Shown here: in pieces, positions 17,099-25,535 of the stretch
Numbering within the stretch: the first letter of the stretch is position 1
How the letters are laid out: each line of letters opens with the position of its first letter
NCBI GenBank assembly: GCA_031262065.1
Contig: JAISIK010000017.1
Span: forward strand, 1 to 49,751
Reading direction: 5' to 3'
DNA length: 49,751 nucleotides
DNA from: Oscillospiraceae bacterium
Lineage (GTDB): Bacteria; Bacillota; Clostridia; Oscillospirales; Oscillospiraceae
Program-made: the position numbers and the translations under genes
Notes under the pieces: model-generated
What the model saw: the letters and a program-made list of their open reading frames with translations, nothing else
What the model was told of the DNA's origin: nothing
Database searches by the model: none

Positions 17099-17127
17099 AG
17101 TATAGCACAAGCCTTGCAGCTTGGCAA
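17099..17127 (-). promoter_or_regulatory. Promoter of the aromatic operon
   Basis: Minus strand: TTGCCA (17122-17127), 17 bases, TATACT (17099-17104). Start of transcription about 17092, some 25 bases ahead of the leader peptide. It begins only 20 bases after the stop of the MATE gene on the same strand. Confidence 0.8.
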
Positions 17128-17146
17128 GGGTTTTATCGTAAAAACT

Positions 17147-18568
17147 TCAGTTTTCCGCCTCCGCCGGGGAATACAGCGGCTGAATCCGTTTGCGGTAGAG
17201 GATGGATAAGAACCAAGCGCTTGCCAAAACGGAGATAATCTCCGAGATTGGGTAGGCATACCAAACCGCGTTTATGCTGCCGCTGAGCGAAAGCAGATAC
17301 GCAGCCGGCAGAAGGACGATAATCTGCCGCGAGATGGATACGAGCATGCTGAACACGCTGTTTCCCAGCGCTTGGAAAATGCCGCCGAAGGAGATGCACA
17401 CGCCTGCAAAGAGGAAGGCAAGGCTCAGCGCGCGAAGCGCGGGCGCGCCGACGGACAGCATCTGCGCATCTGCATTAAAGAAGCCCAGAAGAACGGCGGG
17501 GAAGCATTGGAAGAGGAGAAGACCGATGAGCATCAAGGCGGTCGCGCCGATGGCTGCGCATTTGACCGTCTTTTTAATACGCGCGGGCTTACGCGCCCCG
17601 TAATTATAGGCTGCGATGGCGAGCGAGGCGTTATTGATGCCGAACACCGGCATGAAAATGAAACTTTGCAGCTTGCTGTATGCGCCGTAGACCGCCGTGC
17701 CGACTTCGCCGAGCCCCACGCGCAAAGCCTCAAAGCGCATTAAAACGCGCACGAAGAAGTAGTAGGTAACGGACGTGATGGCAACCATAATCGTAGAGGG
17801 AATGCCGATTGCAAGAATTCTGCCGATCATGCGGAAGTTCGGGCGAAACCCGCGAAGGCGCAGGCTAACCTCGGGATTCTTGAAGCGGTTAAACAGCAGC
17901 GCGAGTATGCAGGCGACAATCTGCCCGATTACGGTGGCGACTGCCGCGCCTGCAACTTCCATGCGCGGCATGCCCCATAGACCGAAAATCAAAATCGGGT
18001 CGAGGATGATATTGATAACTGCGCCCGTGCCCTGCGTGATAAACGTATAGAAGGTGCGCCCCGTGGATTGCAGGAGTTTTTCAAAGATTGTCTCCCCGAA
18101 GATGCCGAAGGAAACAATGGTGATAATGCGAATATAGCTCACGCCGTAGGCAATCACCGTTTCATTTGCAGTCTGCGAGCGCATAAAGGGCTCTGCAAAG
18201 AAAATGCCGAAGGCAACGGTAAGGAGCATGGCAATCGCTGTTAAAAACACGCCGTTGAGCGCACTTTTGCGCACGGTGTCGGCGTCGCCTTGCCCCAGAC
18301 CGCGCGAGAGCAGCGCATTCACGCCGACGCCAATGCCCATGGCAAGCCCGATCATAATATTCTGCACGGGGAAAACGAGGGAAACGGCGTTGAGCGCGTT
18401 TTGGTCAACGTCAGAGAGTTTGGCAACAAAGGCGCTGTCAACAACATTGTAAAGCGCCTGTACCAGCATCGACAGCGCCATGGGAAACGCCATGCGCAGC
18501 AGCAGTTTCCCGATGGGCATCGTGCCCATCTTATTCTCTTTCAAAGCGGAGGTCGTCATGTTTCTCAT
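17147..18568 (-). CDS. MATE family efflux transporter
   Basis: 473 residues with about twelve hydrophobic helices in two homologous halves. Family features: PIGKLLLRMAFPMALSMLVQALYNVVDS at the first helix region, the GVNALLSRGLGQGD loop between helices 2 and 3, and in the second half INNASLAIAAYNYGARK. These exporters extrude drugs or metabolites with an Na+ or H+ gradient; substrate unknown. The start is uncertain (18568 or the next ATG at 18559), as neither has a strong ribosome binding site. Own promoter at 18592-18620. No clear terminator separates it from the aromatic operon. Confidence 0.92.
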   Translation of the reverse strand: MRNMTTSALKENKMGTMPIGKLLLRMAFPMALSMLVQALYNVVDSAFVAKLSDVDQNALNAVSLVFPVQNIMIGLAMGIGVGVNALLSRGLGQGDADTVRKSALNGVFLTAIAMLLTVAFGIFFAEPFMRSQTANETVIAYGVSYIRIITIVSFGIFGETIFEKLLQSTGRTFYTFITQGTGAVINIILDPILIFGLWGMPRMEVAGAAVATVIGQIVACILALLFNRFKNPEVSLRLRGFRPNFRMIGRILAIGIPSTIMVAITSVTYYFFVRVLMRFEALRVGLGEVGTAVYGAYSKLQSFIFMPVFGINNASLAIAAYNYGARKPARIKKTVKCAAIGATALMLIGLLLFQCFPAVLLGFFNADAQMLSVGAPALRALSLAFLFAGVCISFGGIFQALGNSVFSMLVSISRQIIVLLPAAYLLSLSGSINAVWYAYPISEIISVLASAWFLSILYRKRIQPLYSPAEAEN

Positions 18569-18591
18569 TCTTTCTACTACAAATCCAACCC

Positions 18592-18620
18592 ATTATAATG
18601 AATTGCGACAAAAAACGCAA
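18592..18620 (-). promoter_or_regulatory. Promoter of the MATE gene
   Basis: Minus strand: TTGCGT (18615-18620), 17 bases, TATAAT (18592-18597). The remaining spacer up to 18821 holds no gene. Confidence 0.65.
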
Positions 18621-18821
18621 GCACGAAATGGGAGGCAAGGGACGTTTTCCGGGCTTCATTATATCGCGTGGATGAGAGGCTCCCCAAACCGATAGTAGAA
18701 AAACGATATGTAGAGAATATCTTTGTTTTTGTCTATAAAATTCGCCCAAATAACAAGACAACTGTTTCGGATGGAAATGCTTTGCGTTGGATGGATATTT
18801 TCCTGTATAAACGATAATCGC

Positions 18822-19397
18822 CTATATATCCAAGTTAAAAATATTCACTGCGATGCTTGCCATTTCTGCAGGCGTTTTTTTGCAATTATCCGACAGCCAT
18901 TTTGAAAGCAGATTCCAGAAGCCCCCCGCATAATATGCCAGCACATAGTCAAAGTCTTCGCCGTGCTCATGAAAAATAGTATGGAGATGGTGATATTTGC
19001 AGTGAAATTTAGAGAAAATAACGGTCAAATCGTCAAGAAGAAGGTGCAGCAGTTGTTGTTTATGCAAGATGAGAAGCATTGTCTTCCATTTTACACAGAC
19101 GTCAAAGAAAGACTTAGCGATAAAGGATGTGTGCGCGATAATATCTGCGTCCGTATGAGCACTTTCTATCTCGTTCTGGCTGATATCCTCTTCAAAGCGG
19201 CGAGACGCCTCGTGAATACAGAAGCTTATCACATCTTCTTTCGAATGAAAGTGTCGGTAAAAGGTGCGCCTGTCAAGGTCGGCGTTTTCGGCAATCTCGG
19301 ATATTGTAATCGTATTGAGCGGCTTTATCGCGAGCAAATCAAAAAATGCTTTGACAATCCAGTCTTTTGACTGGGAGGATATTTGGCGTTCCCCCAT
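18822..19397 (-). CDS. TetR family transcriptional regulator
   Basis: 191 residues. The N-terminal DNA-binding domain has the TetR helix-turn-helix (ITISEIAENADLDRRTFYRH, then FHSKEDV, about 31-57). The C-terminal domain is helical and His-rich (KFHCKYHHLHTIFHEH), resembling the TetR_C domain of DhaS-like regulators. Start at 19397 chosen for the GGATGGAG site. Divergent from the ABC genes at 19549, so it most likely represses that exporter and perhaps itself, relieved by a ligand. Confidence 0.85.
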   Translation of the reverse strand: MGERQISSQSKDWIVKAFFDLLAIKPLNTITISEIAENADLDRRTFYRHFHSKEDVISFCIHEASRRFEEDISQNEIESAHTDADIIAHTSFIAKSFFDVCVKWKTMLLILHKQQLLHLLLDDLTVIFSKFHCKYHHLHTIFHEHGEDFDYVLAYYAGGFWNLLSKWLSDNCKKTPAEMASIAVNIFNLDI

Positions 19398-19419
19398 AAG
19401 TATACTCCATCCTTTTGTA

Positions 19420-19520
19420 CTGTCACAAATTATGGATAATGTAGCACTTGCGCCACATCCGTTGATTTGTGTTGCTGCTTTCATTATACTACAAATAGGT
19501 TGCAGCCACAAGTGTGACAG
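19420..19520. promoter_or_regulatory. Candidate TetR operator half-sites in the divergent spacer
   Basis: CTGTCACA (19420-19427) and TGTGACAG (19513-19520) are exact inverted copies flanking the divergent control region. They lie just ahead of each gene, near both transcript starts. The 85-base gap is too long for one dimer, so each would be a half of a separate weak operator or a looping pair. Confidence 0.4.
19462..19490 (+). promoter_or_regulatory. Promoter of the ABC transporter pair
   Basis: TTGATT (19462-19467), 17 bases, TATACT (19485-19490). The TGTGACAG box lies about 23 bases downstream. Confidence 0.6.
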
Positions 19521-19548
19521 ATAAATTCATTATAAAGGATGCTTGCTA

Positions 19549-20244
19549 ATGTTAGAAATAAGGAAGTTGCATAAATTTTACGGCACGGGCAATACAAAAA
19601 CCGAGGTGCTCAGGGGCATTGATTGCGTAATACCCCAAGGGGAGCTGTGCGTACTGCTCGGACCATCCGGTTCGGGCAAGTCGACCCTGCTCAATATTAT
19701 AGGCGGCATTGAGCAAGGGGACGAGGGAAGCGTTTTGTTTGACGGACAGGATTTATTGAAAATGAAAAAAGGAGCCTTGGCTGAATATCGCCGCGAGAAG
19801 CTCGGCTTTGTGTTCCAGTTTTACAATCTTGTGCAGAACCTGACCGTGAAAGAAAATATAGAGGTCGGAAGCTATCTCAGTAAAAATCCCCTGCCAATCA
19901 ACGATCTACTTAACTCCCTCGGCTTATGGGAACACAAGGATAGATTTCCCGCACAGCTCTCGGGAGGTCAGCAGCAGCGGTGCGCGATTGGGCGGGCGTT
20001 GATTAAGAATCCCGCAGTCTTGCTCTGTGATGAACCAACGGGAGCATTGGATTATAAAACATCAAAAGAAATACTGTCGCTTATTGGAAACATCCACAGG
20101 GACTACGGCACGACCATTCTTCTAGTCACCCACAACGAAGCCATCAAGGAAATGGCTATGCGTGTTCTTCAGGTTCGCGACGGTGCTGTTTATAAGGAGT
20201 ACAAAAACGAGAATCCGATTGCGGCGTCTGATATTGCGTGGTAA
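19549..20244 (+). CDS. ABC transporter ATP-binding protein, MacB/LolD type
   Basis: 231 residues, a single nucleotide-binding domain. Walker A GPSGSGKST near 41-49, Q-loop VFQFYNLVQNL, signature LSGGQQQR, Walker B VLLCDEPTGALD with the TGALD of this subfamily, and H-loop LLVTHN. It powers the permease encoded next. Start taken as ATG 19549 because AAGGA lies 9 bases upstream; a TTG six bases earlier is too close to the site. Confidence 0.93.
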   Translation: MLEIRKLHKFYGTGNTKTEVLRGIDCVIPQGELCVLLGPSGSGKSTLLNIIGGIEQGDEGSVLFDGQDLLKMKKGALAEYRREKLGFVFQFYNLVQNLTVKENIEVGSYLSKNPLPINDLLNSLGLWEHKDRFPAQLSGGQQQRCAIGRALIKNPAVLLCDEPTGALDYKTSKEILSLIGNIHRDYGTTILLVTHNEAIKEMAMRVLQVRDGAVYKEYKNENPIAASDIAW

Positions 20245-20255
20245 GGAGCGTGTAT

Positions 20256-22535
20256 TTGTTGAAAAATCCGATAAAAAAGCGGTTGCCGCGGGACTTGCGG
20301 CATAATATTGTTCGCTATTTCGCGATAGCGTTGGTGTTTGTAACCATGGTCGCGGTTATCGGCGGCTTTTTGGTCGCTGCCAACGGCAATAAGCGGGGGC
20401 TTGACAAGGGCGCTGCCGATTGTTTACGCGAGGACGGCAATTTTTCATTCGAGGTTACAATTTCAGGAGATATACCGGCGAGAGTTCTGGGGGAAATCGA
20501 AAAAACAGGCGTATCTGTTTCGCCGCAGGATTATTACGAATACGAGTACGATCGCCTTTTCACCCTGCGTATCTTCAAAAACCGCACCGAGTTCAACCAA
20601 GCTAAGTTGCACGAGGGAAACCTGCCCGAAGCCGATGATGAAATTGCCATTGAAAGCCTCTATGCCCGCAACAATGGGTTGAAAATCGGCGACTTGTTCA
20701 AAGTGAACGAAAAGATGTTGAAAATTGTCGGTTTTATTTGGTTGCCGGATTATACCTCGCCGTATAAAAACAACGCCGATATCATGGCGGACGCTACCCA
20801 TTTCGGCGTCGCTGTGGTTTCCTCCGCAGTGTTTGATGATTTTGATGCCGAGAGCATCACAAAAAGCTACGCCTATCGCTATAACGACCGCAACCTTTCG
20901 GAGGATGAGAAATTTGATTTATCCGCAGAAATGAAAAATACGCTTATCTCCGGTGATGTTTCATTAACTTCTTTTCTCACATCTGACGATAATCAAGCGA
21001 TTTCTTTCGCCATTAACGATTTTGGCAATGATATTCCCATGATGAAAGGGTTTCTGTTTGCGATGATGGCGATTTTGGCGTTTATATTCGCCATTATTGT
21101 CGACCATACCATCACCTCGGAAGCGGGAGCGATCGGCGCGCTCGCCGCTATGGGAATGCGCCGCCGCGAGCTTGTTCGTCATTATCTCGCTCTACCGCTT
21201 TTTATCACGGTATTGAGCGCGGTAATTGGCAGCGGGATTTGCCTTTCCTTCTCGTACAAGATTTTTAACGATATGTACCACGCTGCATACAGTCTGCCGC
21301 CGCTTGATAATTTGTTTGACATTGAAGCCATACTTTACACAACCGCGCTTCCCATTGCGGCTATGCTGATTATCAACCTGTTTTTTCTCATAAAACGGCT
21401 GTCCATTCTGCCTATCCGCTTTTTGCGGGGAGAAATTAAGAAGAACAAATCAAAACGCGGGGTTCGACTGCCAGATTTTAAGTTTATCAGCAGGTTCAGG
21501 CTTAGGACGATTCTTTCTAACAAAGGCAGCTATGCCATGCTGTTTATCGGCATCTTCTTTGCGAATTTCATTTTGATGCTTGGATTGGTGCTAAAACCGA
21601 GCATAGACTGCTACATAGAGGATGTGGAGCAAAACGCAATAGCACAGTATCAGTATATTCTGAATACTCCCGCCGAACCGCCCGAGGCTCAGCGTGCAGA
21701 GGCGGAAAAATTCTCTGTCCGCGCGGCAGAATACTACGATAGCGCAATCGAACAGAGCTACGAGGTGCAAATATACGGCATATCCGACAGTAGCGCGCAT
21801 CTGTCCGACATCAAATTCCCTTCTGACGGCGTTGTTGTATCGGATAGCTTTTGGATGAAGTACAAGCTTAGTGAGGGCGACGAGATAACGCTGACCGACT
21901 GTGCTACAAATAGAACATACGCCCTCACGGTTAAGGGGACTTATGCGTACTCTGCCGGCTATGCTGTTTTCATGCCGCTTCATCGCATGAACAGCTTGGT
22001 TGAAAACCCCGATGGTTATTGGAACGGATGGTTTTCGGACAAGGAGCTGACCATTGCTGAAGATATGGTCGCAACGCTTATCACGCCGGAGATACTGCGC
22101 GGCGCGGGAGAACAAATGCTGACAACTTTTTCAGATCTGGTGAATATTTGCCTGCTTGCTGCTGTTGTGGTACATCTGGTGCTGTTTGTGCTGTTGACAA
22201 AGCTGATTGTAGATAAGAATGCGCACAATATTTCGCTGATGAAAATATTCGGATATAGAAATAAAGAACTCCGAAATATCTTTCTTAATACTACAACTGC
22301 TGCGGTTATTATTTCGCTTCTTGTGTCATTGCCGCTTACGAAAATAGGCGTAAAGGCGATGTTTAGCGAGATGATGTTCAGAAAGATGAGTGGTTATCTC
22401 AACATTCTTGCGCCGTGGTGGGTTTATGCTGTCATATTCGCGCTTGGGCTGGTTGTTTATTTCTTGGTGAATTTGTTCAATATGTACAAAATTGGGAGAA
22501 TACCGATGGCACAGGCGCTCAAGGTGAAGGAGTAG
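20256..22535 (+). CDS. ABC transporter permease, FtsX/MacB superfamily
   Basis: About 759 residues. One N-terminal helix (ALVFVTMVAVIGGFLVAA), a large extracellular domain, three helices around residues 265-390, a second extracellular region, and three C-terminal helices; this is the duplicated FtsX layout. Such permeases export peptides or lipids, or resist antimicrobial peptides by mechanotransmission. AAGGAG (20243-20248) sets the start near TTG 20256 (or 20259), right after the ATPase stop; a GTG at 20238 overlaps that site and is less likely. Substrate unknown. Confidence 0.88.
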   Translation: MLKNPIKKRLPRDLRHNIVRYFAIALVFVTMVAVIGGFLVAANGNKRGLDKGAADCLREDGNFSFEVTISGDIPARVLGEIEKTGVSVSPQDYYEYEYDRLFTLRIFKNRTEFNQAKLHEGNLPEADDEIAIESLYARNNGLKIGDLFKVNEKMLKIVGFIWLPDYTSPYKNNADIMADATHFGVAVVSSAVFDDFDAESITKSYAYRYNDRNLSEDEKFDLSAEMKNTLISGDVSLTSFLTSDDNQAISFAINDFGNDIPMMKGFLFAMMAILAFIFAIIVDHTITSEAGAIGALAAMGMRRRELVRHYLALPLFITVLSAVIGSGICLSFSYKIFNDMYHAAYSLPPLDNLFDIEAILYTTALPIAAMLIINLFFLIKRLSILPIRFLRGEIKKNKSKRGVRLPDFKFISRFRLRTILSNKGSYAMLFIGIFFANFILMLGLVLKPSIDCYIEDVEQNAIAQYQYILNTPAEPPEAQRAEAEKFSVRAAEYYDSAIEQSYEVQIYGISDSSAHLSDIKFPSDGVVVSDSFWMKYKLSEGDEITLTDCATNRTYALTVKGTYAYSAGYAVFMPLHRMNSLVENPDGYWNGWFSDKELTIAEDMVATLITPEILRGAGEQMLTTFSDLVNICLLAAVVVHLVLFVLLTKLIVDKNAHNISLMKIFGYRNKELRNIFLNTTTAAVIISLLVSLPLTKIGVKAMFSEMMFRKMSGYLNILAPWWVYAVIFALGLVVYFLVNLFNMYKIGRIPMAQALKVKE

Positions 22536-22640
22536 GCGTGGTACGACGGTAGACGTAAACTCAACAATAAAAGCGAAATTGTCAGTGGAGCTATGGGAGA
22601 CGAAGACCGTTTTCAGGTATCGCAATGCCGATAAATCGCC

Positions 22641-22668
22641 TTGCCAATTTCTGCGAGTGTGGTATACT
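22641..22668 (+). promoter_or_regulatory. Promoter of the P-loop kinase gene
   Basis: TTGCCA (22641-22646), 16 bases, TATACT (22663-22668), about 25 bases before the ATG. Confidence 0.6.
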
Positions 22669-22692
22669 ATGACAAGAAGGGGGGAGACCCAT

Positions 22693-23607
22693 ATGACGAC
22701 TGACCAACTGGGCGCATTGCTGCGCGCTGACCCGGCTGCGGTGCTGGAAAACGATCGGCTGCACTACCATGCGCAGGTGAGCCGCGTTGCGCAGATTATC
22801 GCGCACGCTGCGCATAAGCGCCCGATTGTGCTGCTGGCAGGTCCGTCCGGCTCGGGAAAAACGACGACTGCCCTTTTGATTGAGCGCGAGCTTGACCGCC
22901 TCTGCCTGCCGACGCATACCCTGTCGATGGACGACTATTTTGTGCCCCTGAGTCTGGAACAGCAGGAGCTGGTGCGGCGCAATCAGATGGACTTGGAAAC
23001 GCCGCTGCGCGTGGATATTCCCTTTTTTCAGCAGCAGATGGGGCAGCTCCTTGCAGGGGAAGAAGTGCTTCTCCCGCGCTATAATTTTCACACCAGCTCG
23101 CGGGAGTTTGACGGCAGAACACTGCGCCGAAAAGAGGGCGAGTTTGTAATTATGGAGGGCATTCATGCCCTGAATCCAATGGTCACAGCGTATGACGAGA
23201 ATACCACGCGTGTGTATGTCAGTGTTCGCACGCGCATGACTGCGCACGACGGCACGGTTTTGCACCCCTCGAAAATACGCTTGCTGCGCAGGCTTTTGCG
23301 CGACCGTGTTTTTCGCGGGCGATCGCTTGCGGAAACAGCCGCCATGCGCGGCAAGGTTGACCGCGGCGAACAGCGGTATATCCTGCCTTTCAAAGAACGC
23401 GCCCATTGCAGCATCGACTCGTTTTACAGCACGGAGTTGAGCGTTTACAGACCGCTGATTTTGCAGGAGCTGTGCGATATGCTGCCGCAATACCCGGATT
23501 TCGCGGATATTGTGCAGGTGATGCGGGAACTGCCGGATCTTGCCGATTGCCTTGTCCCGCCGGACTCGCTGCTGCGCGAATTTATCGGCGGCGGGAAGCT
23601 GTGCTAG
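22693..23607 (+). CDS. Uridine kinase-like / phosphoribulokinase family P-loop kinase
   Basis: 304 residues. Walker A GPSGSGKTTTA near 48-58, DDYFVP where uridine kinases bind substrate, RYNFHT and GIHALNP near the lid. Clostridia carry similar proteins that add this kinase domain to a nucleoside/threonyl-tRNA-synthetase-like extension; here only a short N-terminal region precedes it. It probably phosphorylates a nucleoside or other small alcohol, but the substrate is not determined. Start at 22693 from GGGGGGAG upstream; the open frame extends further upstream without support. Confidence 0.8.
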   Translation: MTTDQLGALLRADPAAVLENDRLHYHAQVSRVAQIIAHAAHKRPIVLLAGPSGSGKTTTALLIERELDRLCLPTHTLSMDDYFVPLSLEQQELVRRNQMDLETPLRVDIPFFQQQMGQLLAGEEVLLPRYNFHTSSREFDGRTLRRKEGEFVIMEGIHALNPMVTAYDENTTRVYVSVRTRMTAHDGTVLHPSKIRLLRRLLRDRVFRGRSLAETAAMRGKVDRGEQRYILPFKERAHCSIDSFYSTELSVYRPLILQELCDMLPQYPDFADIVQVMRELPDLADCLVPPDSLLREFIGGGKLC

Positions 23608-23613
23608 AGAAAT

Positions 23614-23641
23614 CGCCCTCGCCGAATCTTCGGCGAGGGCG
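23614..23641. terminator. Shared hairpin between convergent genes
   Basis: 13-base perfect stem, arms 23614-23626 and 23629-23641, between two genes ending 9 bases away on either side. No strong T-tract. Confidence 0.6.
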
Positions 23642-23649
23642 GTTCGGAT

Positions 23650-25344
23650 TTATCCGCGCAGCAGCAATTCGCTGTATTTCCCTGCGTCTGCAATTTTGCC
23701 GTCTTTGAGGACGAACACGCAGTCGAAATTGTCCATGAGTTCCGGGAAAATATCGTGCGTCACGACAATGCGCGTTTTGTCGCGCATTTTCTGCACCGCT
23801 TCCATAATTTGGCTGCCCGTTTGCGAATCCAGCGCGGCGGTTGCCTCGTCCAAAAGCAGCACATTCGTTCCCTGCAGGATGCTGCGCGCAATGCCGATTC
23901 GCTGCTTTTCTCCGCCGGAGAGCATGTTCCCGTTCTCGCCGCAGGGATAGGACAGCCCTTTTTCCGCCACCAGCTCGGCAAGCCCTGCTTTTTCGATTGC
24001 ACTTTGCAGAGCGTCTTCGGGTATGGGCAGAAACAGGGTGATATTATCCTTTAATGTTGCGTCGAAAAGAAAGACGTCTTGATGGAGCACCGAAACCAGC
24101 GCGAAAATGCTCTCGCCGCATACATCCCGAATATCTGCGCCGTCGAAGAGAATTTGCCCTGCGTAGTCCCTGTGGATGCCCGAGAGGAGATTGAGAAGCG
24201 TGGTTTTGCCGCTGCCGCTCTCGCCGAGAATCGCGTAGCAGCCCTTCGCGGGTAAAGTTATGTTGATATTACGCAGCGTGTTTTCAGAGCCGCCGTAGCC
24301 TGCGCTTAGCCCCCGCAGTTCAATTTGCTTGTCGCAGGAGAGCTGCACGTCTTTGCCCGCGATTTGGTGGCTCTCCAGCAGGCGGTCATTGCGCGTCATC
24401 AACTTTTTCGAGGCGTTTAGCTTGGCAAGCAGTTCCGGCATGGCAATGGCAAGCTGGCTGATATTACGCATAAGCTGTATAAACGCGACAATCACGCCCA
24501 CCGATACGCGCGGGTCGCTGCGCGCCAGAATCATACTTATAAAGAAGAAGACAAGCTGCGCGATATGCCCCGAGAGGCTCGCCGTATAGGCGACTGCAAT
24601 CTCCACGTGTTCGCGGTTGCTGAACGCGTCGGAGGCTTTTTTGTTTTCGGTGAGCAGGCGGTCTGCAATTTGCGCCTCCGCCCGCATGCTTTTGATCGCT
24701 TTGAAGCCCCGCAGCGTCTGCGCGAAACTGCCGAGGAAGCTGCTGTTGGCAATCGATAACTTCTCTTCGCAGTCCGCGACCGCCCTCATCCGAAAAGACG
24801 ACAGCGCGATGGGCAGCAGGGAAATCAAAAAGGCAATCCCCGCCAATTTTACATCGTAGTACAGCATTAAACAGGCTGTGCCGATGAAATTCAGAATCAA
24901 CTCCGCAAGATAGGGCAGGATTTCAATGTAATTATCCTTAATTTCGTTCAAATCGTTCGACAGTGCCGACAAGTACGCAGCGCTGCTCTCGCGATTCCAT
25001 GCAACAATGCTTTTTTGCAGGATTTTGCGATAAGTATGGTGGCGATACTGCGTCAGTGCCCGATTGCGGAAGGCTGTCCAAAAGGCGTACTCGAAAATCG
25101 CGCGAATGAGCAAAAACCCCACACAGATGCCGCCGTAAACAATCAGAGAGGGAATGCTGCTGACGTTTTCTCCGGAAATCGTGTCCAAAATCTTCTGAAT
25201 AAAGCTCGAAAAGCCCAAGACGAAGAGGGTCATGAACAGCACGCCGAGCATCGAAAGCATAAACAAGGCGCGGTTGCGGTGAAACAGCGCACTGCGGCTG
25301 TTGCGGCACTGCCCGTCATGCGCTGATTTTTTATAGTTTTTCAT
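23650..25344 (-). CDS. ABC exporter with fused membrane and ATPase domains
   Basis: 564 residues. Six-helix ABC exporter membrane domain (about 20-310) followed by an ATPase domain: Walker A GESGSGKTT, signature LSGGEKQR, Walker B VLLLDEATAALD, H-loop VVTHD. It would act as a homodimer or heterodimer exporting lipids, peptides or drugs. Start at 25344 from AAGGAAGG. Single gene with its own promoter, so a partner half-transporter is not beside it. Confidence 0.92.
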   Translation of the reverse strand: MKNYKKSAHDGQCRNSRSALFHRNRALFMLSMLGVLFMTLFVLGFSSFIQKILDTISGENVSSIPSLIVYGGICVGFLLIRAIFEYAFWTAFRNRALTQYRHHTYRKILQKSIVAWNRESSAAYLSALSNDLNEIKDNYIEILPYLAELILNFIGTACLMLYYDVKLAGIAFLISLLPIALSSFRMRAVADCEEKLSIANSSFLGSFAQTLRGFKAIKSMRAEAQIADRLLTENKKASDAFSNREHVEIAVAYTASLSGHIAQLVFFFISMILARSDPRVSVGVIVAFIQLMRNISQLAIAMPELLAKLNASKKLMTRNDRLLESHQIAGKDVQLSCDKQIELRGLSAGYGGSENTLRNINITLPAKGCYAILGESGSGKTTLLNLLSGIHRDYAGQILFDGADIRDVCGESIFALVSVLHQDVFLFDATLKDNITLFLPIPEDALQSAIEKAGLAELVAEKGLSYPCGENGNMLSGGEKQRIGIARSILQGTNVLLLDEATAALDSQTGSQIMEAVQKMRDKTRIVVTHDIFPELMDNFDCVFVLKDGKIADAGKYSELLLRG

Positions 25345-25376
25345 AGGCAGCCTTCCTTTAATGCGGGTATGCCTAA

Positions 25377-25406
25377 ATAGTACGAGAAGAGACATCTGTT
25401 TGTCAA
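25377..25406 (-). promoter_or_regulatory. Promoter of the ABC exporter gene
   Basis: Minus strand: TTGACA (25401-25406), 18 bases, TACTAT (25377-25382). Confidence 0.65.
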
Positions 25407-25433
25407 GATAAGTTTTTATAGCAATCAAAATGT

Positions 25434-25462
25434 TTGCCTTTTGCGGCTTTTTGTTATATACT
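25434..25462 (+). promoter_or_regulatory. Promoter of the DEAD-box helicase operon
   Basis: TTGCCT (25434-25439), 17 bases, TATACT (25457-25462). It leaves an untranslated leader of about 65 bases before ATG 25536. Confidence 0.65.
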
Positions 25463-25535
25463 ATAAATAAATTATACTATGGGGAGTTTGCGCATCGAGG
25501 AAAGTGCGGCGGGCTTCGCGGGACAAGGACAGACA

